Of a DNA stretch of 64,000 bases, positions 18,001 to 27,400 are shown piece by piece. Source of the stretch: Paludibacter sp. UBA6032. GTDB taxonomy: Bacteria; Bacteroidota; Bacteroidia; Bacteroidales; Paludibacteraceae. The notes beneath the pieces are model-generated. The model did no database searches. It saw nothing but the letters and a program-made list of their open reading frames with translations, and was not told where the DNA came from. A program made the position numbers and the translations under genes. How positions within the stretch are numbered: position 1 is the stretch's first letter; the number at the start of each line of letters is the position of its first letter. Where the stretch lies: positions 1 through 64,000 of the forward strand of contig DIZI01000025.1 in NCBI GenBank assembly GCA_002427885.1. Reading direction: 5' to 3'.

Positions 18001-21000
18001 TTGAATAAATAAATCCGGATAAGGTATTTGTTGAAGTTATTATGGTTGCTACTGTAACGGCTTTACCGCTAAGCGTTACATTTTGAGAAATCGCTCCGGT
18101 CGATGTTACTGTAAGATTTATAGGAGCAACAGTTGTGGGTAGTGCTAATCCTGCAGTTAAACGGACATAAATTGGGGTTGAAGCAACATTTCCTGAACCG
18201 TCTTTAGTAAGAGTAATAGGATTTGTTGAAACAAATGAACCACCTGTACCAGTTGAAATCTGAAAATTTGCAGGAGGAGTGATTGTTATGTTGCCTGACA
18301 GATTAGCACCGGTAACTGTAAAACTTTGTTCTGCCGAAGGTCCTGCACCCGAATAAATAAATCCTGCCAGAGCAGATGTAGATGCAGTGATGGTAGGTGA
18401 AGGACTGACTGCACCACTACATGGCACATTAACGGGGTTAGTACTTGTTGCAGAAAGTACAATATTCTCAGCATAACTGCCTATTCCCAACGCAATCATC
18501 ATACGCACATAGATAGTTGTTCCTGTGGTAACAGAAAGTGGGGTTGAAACAAATCCCGATCCGGATGTTGTTGAAATTTCAAAACTTGGCGGTGGTGTTA
18601 CTGTAATATTTGACACAAGATTTGTTCCACTGGCTACAAACGACTGTTGAGTTGATGGACCGGACGTATAAGAATAACTAAATCCACTTAATGTGGCTAT
18701 TGTTGTGATTATGGGTGCCGGTGTAACGATTCCACTACACGAAATGGTTTTAGTTGTTGCCAAATCAGATGTACACGAAATTGTTTTTACAGGATTAATA
18801 TTACCTGCGGCCAAACCGGCTTTCATTTGTACATAAATAGTAGTTGTTGCAACAACTCCGGCAACAACTACCAGTGTAATTTTAGTTTGTGTTACAAAAG
18901 ATGGATAAGCTGTCAATGATATATCGAAGCTATCAGTCGGGTTAACATCAATGTTAGTTGTCAGATTAGTTCCACCAACTGTAAATGAAATAACCTGAGT
19001 TGATGGTCCAAATCCCTGAGGATATGTAAATCCACTTAATGACGTGGTTGATGCAGTGATAGTAGGTGCACTAAGAATCGTTATTGTTGCTGCATTTGAT
19101 GTGTTCGTTGCTACATAAGGATTTGGTGAAACATTATTTATACTGCTTAGGATTGAATTTCGATAGACATAATAAGTGCCAGCCACATTAAATGGTGTAA
19201 CGGTTGCATTTGGGATAAAAGTTGCAGCAGTAGCCCCTGAAATATTCGTGGTTGCACCTCCGGGAGTAGTACTGTAAACCCATTGATAACCTGTACCGCT
19301 GAGTGTGATACCGGTTGGTAAAGTTCCAAACACATCTCCACTAATGGCTGTTCCTGTATTCCCACTTGTAATAGACTGAGCTGTATTGGTAGTTAGATTA
19401 TTGACAAATATCTGAGTAAGGTTTTGAAAATAAACTGTATTTCCCCCTCCATTTTCATAATAATCATACGTTAACGAACTTGCACCATTCAGGCTCATTA
19501 ATACTCCGGGATGTGAACTGGTAGCGTGGTTAGCCCAATCAGCATACAAAAGGGTTCCATCGACGGTTAACCGATTTCCATCATCCGAGCCCATATCAAC
19601 AGTCCATAATCCTTTTTTTGTGGAAGTCATTAAGTAACGTACTGAAAAATTTTCAGTATAAATCGATCTTGTGGCAGAATTGGAAGTTATGGAGAAACAA
19701 GTAGTAGCTCCACCGAAACTTTCGTTAAATGATTCTGTTTCTGTGTAATGTCCGTAGTAGATATTGTTATTAAAGTTTGTATTTTGCCCCGAATAAACAT
19801 AACCAATCCATGAATCGGTTCCGGGAGTTTGTGTGTCAGTGGAAACGGAAGGTAAAGTGGCAGTTACTATTGTGCGTGGACCGTCACAACCACCGGCATT
19901 CATAATCGCCACCCAAAAGTTGGTGGTAGAAACCAATGCTATTGTTGTATAAGTATTATCATTATTATCTGTACTTGTTTTTAATAAATTTCCTGCTGTT
20001 GCAGCGTCGTACCAGTGGTATTTTTGACCAGCTATTGCACCCGAAGCCGATAAAGTGGCTGTTGATCCAATGCAGATTTGAGCCCCGGTTGTAGTGGACG
20101 CTGCAGGACTTGCATTGACAGTTAATGTTGTACTAGTATTATTCGGAGCGGCTTTCAACCACGTGTTGCCTGCATAAGCATAGGTAATAGTATAAGGACT
20201 ACCGGAAGTAGGAATTGTAGCCGAATTATAATTTATCGTAAAAGCACCAACTGCTCCAGCAGTTGTTGTGTTTTGTAAAACTCCATTGATTGTAACACCA
20301 ATAGTTTCTAAAGATCCGGGATAAACAGATCCGGCACTAACTGTGCCACCTAAAGCAACTGTTGATGTCCCATAGCAGATGGACTGACTTCCGGTAATTC
20401 CTGAAAAGGTTGGAGTCAAACGGGTATCATTAGTAACAGTGACAATCCCGGTTGTTGCCGCAAAAAAAGTGTTATCTTTATATGTTGCACTTGAAGTAGT
20501 GGATCCCCATGTTCCGTTTATTCTACTTAAACCACCCAATGTTAGACTGCCTACGGCAATATTTAGACCAGCATTAATGCTGGCTGTCGCACCTGAAATA
20601 CTAAGAATACCAGGAACTGATGTGCCTGTAGCTATTGTTTTTGCACTAGTGCCGGAAAGAGTAAGATTAGTATAAGTTGTTGCACGAACAGTTTGTGTAC
20701 CACTTCTACTATATATTACCGTAGCACCCGTTCCACTTAAAGTTATTGTATTAGTTCCTGTTCCTGAAATAGTAAAAGGTGTTGCACCCCCAAGATTTAG
20801 TATAGGTGAAGAATTGCCTAATGAATAGGTGGAAGTGTTAACTGCATCTCCATTTACAGTAGTCAATGAACCATTAACAGTAACCGTTCCACTTGTTTGT
20901 GTAAATACTCCATTCGCTATTCTATTATTGCTAAAGCCGATTAAGCTTTTAATTGTCAGGTTTCCTGATATAGTTATTGCAGAAATTGTTGATGTTAAAG

Positions 21001-21457
21001 TGTGAGTACGAGTAGTACTACCAGATGTTGGTGCTGTATTATTACCAACATTTACTGAAGCACAGTTTAAAGCCCCTGTTCCAGCAATAGTTGCTGCTGT
21101 ATTTGCAGCTGCAGCATTATTCAAGGTTACTGCACCAGTTACATTCAAAGTAATACCAGTTATAGTTAAAGTAGCTGCGGTTCCGGTAAATGTCAATGAA
21201 GCAAGACTGTTAGCAGGGGCAATTGTCAAAAGAGGTTGATTTGTTACAGTTGGGATATATACAACATCACCTGCTGCCGAACCTGGATTTCCAGTAGGAC
21301 TCCAGTTGGTTGTTGTCGCCCATGCAGAACTTGTAGTACCTGTCCATGTATAAGTCGCTCCACTTACTTTCCCCACTCCCACCATCAAAAACAGAAAAAC
21401 CGCGGCAAAGAAAATCTTCGTCGGTTTCAGGAGTTTATATGTAGTGATTGTATTCAT
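15011..21457 (-). CDS. Giant T9SS surface protein with PA14-like domain and beta repeats (copy 2)
   Basis: A 2148-aa secreted mosaic. Signal peptide to about 33 (GKVSGA). Residues 35-340 form a beta-helix-like region with WTGTTSSAWATTTNWS and many short Thr/Ser/Gly strands; 345-450 resemble a Bacteroidota MBG/YDG-type domain (ITGSQSICYG); 545-680 look PA14-like (GSDDGNRLTVDGTLLYADW). Four GPS-x-x-Q-SFTV beta repeats run from about 800 to 1245, each with PPxxFxIS and IYVRLxAG. Residues 1318-1485 look like a carbohydrate-binding module (LITNGDFEQG, FALDDISI). From about 1585 on it parallels copy 1: WRGTNGTDWGTASNW, one FDNGWDG module (about 1935-2060) and a type A sorting domain (about 2073-2148). 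A surface adhesin or carbohydrate-binding role is inferred. Confidence 0.88.
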   Translation of the reverse strand: MNTITTYKLLKPTKIFFAAVFLFLMVGVGKVSGATYTWTGTTSSAWATTTNWSPTGNPGSAAGDVVYIPTVTNQPLLTIAPANSLASLTFTGTAATLTITGITLNVTGAVTLNNAAAANTAATIAGTGALNCASVNVGNNTAPTSGSTTRTHTLTSTISAITISGNLTIKSLIGFSNNRIANGVFTQTSGTVTVNGSLTTVNGDAVNTSTYSLGNSSPILNLGGATPFTISGTGTNTITLSGTGATVIYSRSGTQTVRATTYTNLTLSGTSAKTIATGTSVPGILSISGATASINAGLNIAVGSLTLGGLSRINGTWGSTTSSATYKDNTFFAATTGIVTVTNDTRLTPTFSGITGSQSICYGTSTVALGGTVSAGSVYPGSLETIGVTINGVLQNTTTAGAVGAFTINYNSATIPTSGSPYTITYAYAGNTWLKAAPNNTSTTLTVNASPAASTTTGAQICIGSTATLSASGAIAGQKYHWYDAATAGNLLKTSTDNNDNTYTTIALVSTTNFWVAIMNAGGCDGPRTIVTATLPSVSTDTQTPGTDSWIGYVYSGQNTNFNNNIYYGHYTETESFNESFGGATTCFSITSNSATRSIYTENFSVRYLMTSTKKGLWTVDMGSDDGNRLTVDGTLLYADWANHATSSHPGVLMSLNGASSLTYDYYENGGGNTVYFQNLTQIFVNNLTTNTAQSITSGNTGTAISGDVFGTLPTGITLSGTGYQWVYSTTPGGATTNISGATAATFIPNATVTPFNVAGTYYVYRNSILSSINNVSPNPYVATNTSNAATITILSAPTITASTTSLSGFTYPQGFGPSTQVISFTVGGTNLTTNIDVNPTDSFDISLTAYPSFVTQTKITLVVVAGVVATTTIYVQMKAGLAAGNINPVKTISCTSDLATTKTISCSGIVTPAPIITTIATLSGFSYSYTSGPSTQQSFVASGTNLVSNITVTPPPSFEISTTSGSGFVSTPLSVTTGTTIYVRMMIALGIGSYAENIVLSATSTNPVNVPCSGAVSPSPTITASTSALAGFIYSGAGPSAEQSFTVTGANLSGNITITPPANFQISTGTGGSFVSTNPITLTKDGSGNVASTPIYVRLTAGLALPTTVAPINLTVTSTGAISQNVTLSGKAVTVATIITSTNTLSGFIYSIGAGPSAEQSFTVSAALLTLNLTIVPSSNFQISTSSGGSFVPTNPINLGTGTINPTRIYVRLISGKALGDYAGTLTAASGATSQVVTCNGTVNDAPTINASITPSGTICPNTNVTLNSTPNSSIINYYWEGPNGFYSTLQNPGLGTLTDGSKDGTYTVTGNALTGPNLITNGDFEQGNTGFGSSYTYYSTPSTLENIYFIVADPNSMHSAFTTNGDHTPTPGTLQMVVNGYKIAGKVVWSQSVPVVANTAYQFTYWIQSVAMPSPSLLQLYVNGVKSGPVYTASSTIPLWTQFTYNVTPGNTTVANLELINQNTDANGNDFALDDISIRKVSAVTSSVNLIVNPTVAVSVSISASINPLYSGGSVTFTAAPLNGGSTPTYQWKVNTLNAGTNSSTYTYIPVTGDNITCVMTSNAPCPTGNPATSNQLTALTRTNFWRGTNGTDWGTASNWTAGYIPIPGNDVVYAANSNDYGSDAINDLVLDQNRTIGNLTNVTAKALIIPANLGLVVNNTIQTDGVADRIYIKSSTTVANGSLLFIHPELNASVNATIEMYSKASWSLTPADSIAQTRYKWQYFGIPVSSVIAHPTFDGSYVRGWHEDGTSISNHWISLYNDSVLRPFYGYELCQAAPKTFVFQGTLVNSNFSSGQLAYTGTALFPGQQIFANPYTVAIDIRQLTFGTGAQEIVYLYNTGTYGAWSAIAGVASDGSIINAGQYIAVPKSQAGNSFLPRQVPSMGTMLIRPLTTSSLNFSFSISYNSVAMINTLAQRAPGVESVSSYDKISTIIDVRGAHAADRMWIFIEPTSTRGFDNGWDGPKIMGSALTPQLYAVEKDGNYQVNSVPDMNGTELGFQAGQDVEDTLTFTHMNLEKQYAGVYLVDLVENKTIDISVSGTQYAFLAESTPTPVKRFRIVTRPYEKNASDAESFVKIFSSESSIFVQNFGEVNGECSVYDIAGHYLMKVPFVANGVTAITNRLRPGVYIAMAIAGDEKVSKQLIVR

Positions 21458-21666
21458 AAACAGTACTTATAATGGGTTGCTCTGATTAAAGCCAATGATT
21501 AATCGACAGAAAAACATCAAGATAGCCTTCCGAACAATTGATTTTGAAAATACATAAAAGGAATAAAAGAGTGTCAGTCCATTATTTCTAAAGAAACAAA
21601 TAGCATAGAAAAAAGAACTTAATGCAACTAAGTTATGGGTAGAGCCGAGCTGAAGGAAAATTGGAA

Positions 21667-21694
21667 TTTTCATAGTTTGGGGATTTATGAAAAT
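21667..21694. promoter_or_regulatory. Leader element TTTTCATAGTTTGGGG-ATTTATGAAAA
   Basis: The plus-strand text from 21667 matches, with few changes, the text at 5384-5409 that covers the start codon of the 415-aa secreted protein. Its core CATAGTTTGGGGAT recurs at 31345-31358 inside the 5' part of the 943-aa kinase gene. On the minus strand it reads ATCCCCAAACTATGAAAA and contains an ATG, possibly the decayed start of another secreted-protein gene. Confidence 0.35.
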
Positions 21695-21777
21695 TAAAAA
21701 TAGGATTTGACAAATAGAACACATTTAATACTATACAAATATATACATTATCTTATATTATACTGATATTTAATTAT

Positions 21778-21817
21778 TTGTAGTCTTTTTTCCATTCATT
21801 GTCACAATAATTACTGT
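21778..21817. promoter_or_regulatory. Degenerate GTAGTCT-N24-TTACTGT inverted motif
   Basis: GTAGTCT (21780-21786) and TTACTGT (21811-21817) keep the 24-bp spacing of the motif at 5681-5722. It is about 320 bp upstream of the start of the 2148-aa gene. Confidence 0.3.
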
Positions 21818-23028
21818 GTAAATATTATCCAGTCATAATTAAAGAGTGAACAATGAAAATGTCTTATTCAGGAATTATTATATAATTAACTATCAATGTG
21901 TTATTTAATTCATTTTTAGTTGCAATACAAATGAGAATGCCGTTACTTGTTTGTCATAATAAGTTTAATAATAAATAGATATTATGACAATCAAACAAAC
22001 AAACTATTAAATAAAGAAAGCTGTCCTGATTTATTTATTGTACAAATGAGTAAAAGTCAAAATATATTGTTACGTATATTAACTTTTATTTCCTATTATT
22101 TAAATATCTATAACTGTAAAATAACAGAACGGCTCTGTAAATTGCTCTTTTTAAATATTAAACCCACATTAGAAATATCAATTTTGTAAAAAATACTACT
22201 AATTCCACAAGGTTTTTGCTTAATCATATCAATTGTCGGATATGAAATAGAAATTTACTCATTGCTTATCAGAAACCATTTTAACACATAATTATTGGGT
22301 AGCCTCCTTAAATTAATAAACGAATCAACAAAATCAACTAATGATACCGTAAATTAAATTAACGGAATCGTAAAATGATTTGAAAAATCAACTAATTTAA
22401 AAAACTGCCCTAATAATTGATTTGACGAATATGAAAACCAATAATTCGGAGCTGCAAGTTGCAAAACGGAACAAAAATCAACAATAGCAATTTCTCCAAT
22501 GCGATAAGGTAAGAATTCTGGATTTGAAGGAATAATTTATGAAGATTCAGAATAAATGAACTCTTTATAGTTAAACTATATTAATAATTCGAACTACTAA
22601 GTTAATATATGCAATTTGTTTAACGACTGATATTAATTTATGACACTTCTTAGTTCATTTTTGAAAGTAAAGTTGTACTAAATGATCAATTAAAAGCAAA
22701 TCGGGATTAGAAAACATTAAAATTATTACTACAGATTTTTGAAGGGACTACTAAACAGAATAACTCAAATTAACCTGAATAAACATATTATCAAATCGTT
22801 ACAATCAATTCAATTCATCAACGGGGGCGCATAGGCCAAGTGTTAGAAAACAAACTAAAAAATACTGTAATTAAGCACTGTAATAATTACTACAAAGACA
22901 ATCAAAAACACTACACAAACCTATATATCAGCATAATAAAAAATATTTTATATCTTTACATCGTCATTAATTCAAACAATTATCCGACAGTAAATCTTTT
23001 AGTATTCATTTCAATAAAATCTACTATT

Positions 23029-23133
23029 ATGAAAGCAATTATTCACCAACACCAATCATTAATCCATACAGCATCATTATTATTTTCTGCATACATGGTA
23101 GTACTTGTAGTTCTGGTTGCATTGTTTTCATAG
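23029..23133 (+). CDS. 34-aa His/Gln membrane peptide (copy 1)
   Basis: A 34-residue peptide, MKAIIHQHQSLIHTAS followed by a single hydrophobic segment (about 17-34) ending YMVVLVVLVALFS. The N-terminus is polar and His/Gln-rich. The ATG at 23029 is chosen because a second, related ORF 114 bp downstream begins in the same way (MKxxxHQHQ) and ends with the same YMxVLxVLVxLFS pattern. A TATCTTTA box lies about 70 bp upstream. Preserved sequence in two neighbouring copies makes real translation likely, though the peptide is too short to assign to a family. It would sit in the inner membrane with its His-rich end on one side. A membrane regulator, metal-binding peptide or toxin-like peptide are all open possibilities. 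Confidence 0.6.
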   Translation: MKAIIHQHQSLIHTASLLFSAYMVVLVVLVALFS

Positions 23134-23246
23134 TTTCAATCAGATGATCAGAATCGTTTAAAATTCAAAAAAACCGTTTTCAGGATCTTTTCACTATTGG
23201 TTTATTCCACAAAGCAATTTACAAATTCTTCTAAAATCCCAACACA

Positions 23247-23369
23247 ATGAAAGTCTTAACACACCAACACCAGCACAAGCACCAACTTCAATCTTTGTTT
23301 CAAACTGCAACTTTGATTTTTACACTGTACATGATTGTACTTACAGTATTGGTTGTTTTATTTTCATAA
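23247..23369 (+). CDS. 40-aa His/Gln membrane peptide (copy 2)
   Basis: A 40-residue paralogue of the peptide at 23029. Its N-terminus is richer in His and Gln (THQHQHKHQLQ), followed by a single transmembrane segment (about 21-39) ending YMIVLTVLVVLFS. The stop follows directly after the hydrophobic segment in both copies, so the C-terminus is buried or just exposed. Spacing and shared orientation suggest one small transcript. The HxHxHxH pattern could bind a metal ion, but that is inference. No known small-protein family was recognised. The following 368 bp up to the regulator terminator contain no further ORF of this type. Confidence 0.6.
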   Translation: MKVLTHQHQHKHQLQSLFQTATLIFTLYMIVLTVLVVLFS

Positions 23370-23738
23370 TCACATCATATATTTTCATATATTTCACCAC
23401 TTACAATCAGAATGAGTCATTGAGCTCCAATTATTTTTGTAAGCACATATCAGCTTTTGCAGATTAATTGGTAGTATCGATTGCTTTAAAACTGATTTTC
23501 AATTCATTCAAGCTAGAGTCTACTCCGAAAGATCCGTTTTTATTCATCTGAATAAGACAAGGAAAGTCAATAAAAAGACTTACTAATAGCTAACATTTGG
23601 GGATTTGGAGGTATTAGTTATCGGAGTAGACTCGAACTTTTTCACGTTAAAAGTACACTATCTACAGAAAATAAGGACGGGGTGACTTCTGCAAATTGCA
23701 GAAAGTCACCCCGTCCTTATAAAAGAATACCCTGAAAA
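23370..23738. other. Intergenic region ending in a strong hairpin
   Basis: No gene seen. Contains the long inverted repeat at 23671-23720 and otherwise unremarkable AT-rich sequence. Confidence 0.5.
23671..23720 (-). terminator. Very long hairpin terminator of the LuxR-type regulator
   Basis: Perfect 18-bp arms at 23671-23688 and 23703-23720 with a GGACGGGGTGAC core, extended inside by CTGCAA/TTGCAG with one bulge, giving an almost fully paired 50-nt structure. It is far more G+C-rich than its surroundings and lies 18 bp after the stop of the minus-strand regulator gene. Confidence 0.85.
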
Positions 23739-24377
23739 TTATTCAATTAATTTATTGGTAATCGCATAATGTGTAAGTTCAACATTATTCTTTACTTTTA
23801 ATTTTTCAAAAATTCTGACACGATAAGTGAAAACAGTACTGATACTCAAAGTAAGTTCCGCTGCAATATCTTTCACTTTTTTTCCAGCAGCAAGCATAAA
23901 CATGATTTCCAGTTCACGGTTTGATAACTGCTCATGCGGTAGGGCATCCTGTTGCGGCATAACATCGAAAGCCAACTGTTCAGCCAGTGTAGGACTCAGA
24001 TACCTGCCTTTGGCATAAATCTTACGTATAGCAACTACCAACTCATCAAGGGCAGTATCCTTACATAAGTAGCCCGATGCTCCCGCTTTCAGAGTACGCA
24101 GGGCAAATTTATCCTCCGGATGAATACTGAGTACCAGGATATGAAGTTCCGGCTTCATGGTCTTCAAATCACTCAACAAATCGATGCCACTTCTTCCGGG
24201 CATATTCATATCCAAAAGCATAATATCGCAATCGAAATCGGGCTTTTGCATTAGCTCGAACAGTTGAACTCCATCCTGAGCTTCTCCTACAACGATGAAA
24301 TCGGACTCTTCTTTTAAAATCTTTTTTAGTCCTTCACGTATAATTTCGTGATCGTCTACAATGAATACTTTTATCAT
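23739..24377 (-). CDS. NarL/LuxR-type response regulator
   Basis: A 212-aa DNA-binding response regulator. Receiver domain at 1-122 with acidic pair D8/D9 (FIVDDHE), phospho-acceptor D56 (LLDMNMPGRSG), S84 and K106. LuxR-type helix-turn-helix at about 150-205 (LSNRELEIMFMLAAGKK, DIAAELTLSIST, FEKLKVKN). It lies 90 bp downstream of the 1303-aa HisKA_3 kinase on the same strand. NarL-type regulators are the usual partners of HisKA_3 kinases, so a kinase-kinase-regulator operon (31.4 to 23.7 kb) is likely. Compared with the regulator at 13180 it keeps the complete acidic pocket. Its targets are unknown; the surface-protein genes nearby are candidates. Confidence 0.95.
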   Translation of the reverse strand: MIKVFIVDDHEIIREGLKKILKEESDFIVVGEAQDGVQLFELMQKPDFDCDIMLLDMNMPGRSGIDLLSDLKTMKPELHILVLSIHPEDKFALRTLKAGASGYLCKDTALDELVVAIRKIYAKGRYLSPTLAEQLAFDVMPQQDALPHEQLSNRELEIMFMLAAGKKVKDIAAELTLSISTVFTYRVRIFEKLKVKNNVELTHYAITNKLIE

Positions 24378-24467
24378 AAGCTTATTTTTAATGTGATTTT
24401 ATATTTTAATACCTGCTTGCTTCATAGTCCTTAATACACAAACAATTGTTGGCCCATTAACGTTCAT

Positions 24468-27400
24468 TTATGACTGATTATTAATGAATATATAAGGCAT
24501 TTCTACTCTTACGCTTGTTCCCTTGCCTAATTGGCTGGATATAAACAATTCTCCTTCCAAAAGAAAAGCACGCTCTTTCATACCAATAAGTCCATATGAG
24601 TTCTTATCAACCTTTTGTTTCTCGGAAAACCCAATTCCATTATCAGTAATGTTCAGGATCAACTTGTCGTCTTTTGTAAAAAGATTCACATTAACCTGAG
24701 TAGCTTTGGCATGTTTCCCAATATTACTCAATGCTTCCTGCATTATCCTATACAAAGCTATTCCTTGTTGTGAATTGATTTCAAGACCGGAAACAGAATT
24801 TGCAAACTGGCAATTTATATGATATTTATCTTTAAAATTGTTCACCTGCAATTGAGCAGCTTCAATAAATCCTAACAGATGTAATTCTTCCTGTCTGTTA
24901 TCTGTCATAATTTTCCGGGTAGTATTAATCGTGTTATCAAGCAAACCCAAAAGATTTTCAAATTTAGGCAAAATATCATTCGATTGTTTAACATCGATTG
25001 CATTTAACGTTTTTTGCTTCAATATTCCCATATCAATTTTTATAGCAATCAAAATCTGACCAATTTCGTCGTGTATTTCATTCGCTAACTGCAGCCGTTC
25101 TTCTTCGCGGACATTTTGAAGATGAGCAGCGAAACTTTTCAATTCCTCCCTCGAATTACTTAAGGCTTGTTCAGCTTCCAACCGACTCGTAATATCACGC
25201 ATCACACCTTCATGGTATACTACTTCATCTTGTTCATTCAGACTGTACCAACCGTGGTCTTCTATCCAAACTGCCGATCCATCTTTCTTTTTTAATCTGT
25301 AAATCCCCATTTCCTCCAATTCCTGATCTAAAATCAGACTTTCCCGATCGGCCGGTTCAAAATATAACTGTTTTTTTATGTCTATACTCAGCAATTCCTC
25401 CATTGAATCATATCCCAATAATTTTACCATGGCAGGATTGACAGCTACAAATTTTCCATCGTGAGTGCTTTTATAAACGCCATCAGGCATTCTTTCTACC
25501 AAAGTCCGATAGTGTTCTTCACTCTCACGCAAAGATTCTTCCATCTTTTTCCGGGTGGTAATGTTTCTACCTATACCCACTAAACCAATAATCTGGTTAT
25601 TTTTGTCACGTAAAGGAAGTTTTGAAGAAAGAATCCACATTTTATCTCCATTTCCATCAGTTATCAGACCTTCTCTGTTATAATCAGGATCACCGGTTTT
25701 CAGTAACAATTCATCGTTGGCTTTAAATTTTTCGGCAAATTCTTTTGAATAAAACTCAAAATCATCTTTTCCCAATACTTCGGACTCTGACTTCGCACCT
25801 AAAAGCAGTACTTCAGCCTTGTTAGCAAGCGTTTTCCTGCCATCCATATCTTTGGCATAAATCGGATCAGGTATATTATCTATCACTGTGCGAAGCAATA
25901 ATCGCTCATTTTCAAGCGTTTCAAGTGCGAGTTTTTGTTCGGTAATGTCACGTCCAACACCAACCAATCCGATAATATGATGATCCTGATCAAACAGAGG
26001 AACTTTTGATGTTTGTAACCAGCGGATATTTCCTTTATCATCTGTTACAAACTCTTCCCTTCTAAAAATAGGTTTTCCTGCTTTTAGAACCAGATGGTCA
26101 TCTTCAGAAAACTTTTCGGCAATTTCCAACGGGAAAAGCTCAAAATCAGTTTTGCCTAAAACTTCCATTTCAGAATTTGCACCTATATTATTAATGTCGG
26201 CTAAATTTGCAAGAGTCTTGGTAAGAGTTAAATCCTTTGCATAAACCGCATCCGGTATATTATCGATAACTGTCCTTAACAATAACCGTTCATTAATAAG
26301 AGTCTCCCTTGCTATTTTACTTTCTGTCACATCCTGAATTGTTGTACGAATCCCGGTAATAAAACCTTCATTATCTTTTAGTATTTTGTCATTAACCAGA
26401 ACATGTACAGTTCTCCCATCCTTTGTTCGGAATTCACGTTCGAAGGACTCTACAGGAATCAGACTCCCTGCAAGTTTTTCATCTACAGCCCGATGCGACA
26501 TAGGCGCGTCGGCACTCAACATCCAAACATCTTGTCCCATTAATTCTTCTACAGTGTAACCCAACATATTACACTCGGTTTGATTTATCCGGACTATGCG
26601 ACCTAAGGGATCAATCTCATGATAACCAATTGGTGCGTTATCAAAAAGTTCCTGAAAGTCCGAACTATTGGCTTTTAGTAAATTTTCTATGCGCTTTCTT
26701 TCTGTAATATCCTGTACTTGCAATAAATATCCGTGAACAGTTTTTTCATCATTATATTTGATAGGAGTAATAATATAATCTAATTCAATTTTTCCTTTCT
26801 TTTCTGTATTATATTGATCTAATTCTTTTACTTTATCAAAATCATAAGTTGACTGATAAGTAACTGACTCGCCTCTTAAAAGTATTTCTTTATTTTCAGG
26901 CGTTAAAGTTGTTCCTGCAAAAAGATCAAATCCTATATTTACATCTAATCCTGTTATGCCGAAAATTCTCATATTCGATTTATTTTCATCGATCAGTTTC
27001 CCATTTGCATCGTACAATTCTATCCCGATGGGTGATTTATCAAAAATTGATCTGAATTTTTGTTCGCTGTTGCGTAATTCTTCTTCGACCTTTTTTCGTT
27101 CGGTAATATCGCGCACTATTAATTGTATTGCCGGTTTATGATCAAAAGTAATTGACATAGTTTTCACTTCAACATCCACAAAGCTACCATCATTACGAAT
27201 AAATTTCTCTTCTTCAACGGGTAATGCTGATTGTTGACTTACTGCAGTTTTCATTCGCTCATCAACAAATAACCGATAATCGGGATGAATAAATTCAATC
27301 ACCTTTTTACCGATCAATTCATCAACTGAAGCTGCACGCATCAAACGCAGGTATTCGTTATTTACCAGAACAACTGTTCCATCTACATAAATGGCAATGG

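Larger units (their letters stand above)
21458..23028. other. Long AT-rich region without recognisable genes
   Basis: About 1.6 kb with no protein I can support. It holds a TATATTTG box on the minus strand (21736-21743) that could be the -7 element of the giant gene, a leader-like element at 21667-21694, a degenerate GTAGT..ACT motif pair (21778-21817), repeated AAATCAACTAAT-like stretches near 22329 and 22384, and a minus-strand ORF of 85 codons (21467-21724) that I do not accept as a gene. A TATCTTTA box at 22951-22958 may drive the first small peptide. Confidence 0.5.

Noticed and set aside
21467..21724. 85-codon minus-strand ORF just upstream of the second giant gene
   Set aside because: Composition looks like translated AT-rich non-coding DNA and no family is recognisable; at most a decayed gene start.
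21947..22189. 80-codon plus-strand ORF in the AT-rich gap
   Set aside because: Asn/Ile/Lys-rich composition typical of chance ORFs in AT-rich DNA; no motif or homologue recognised.
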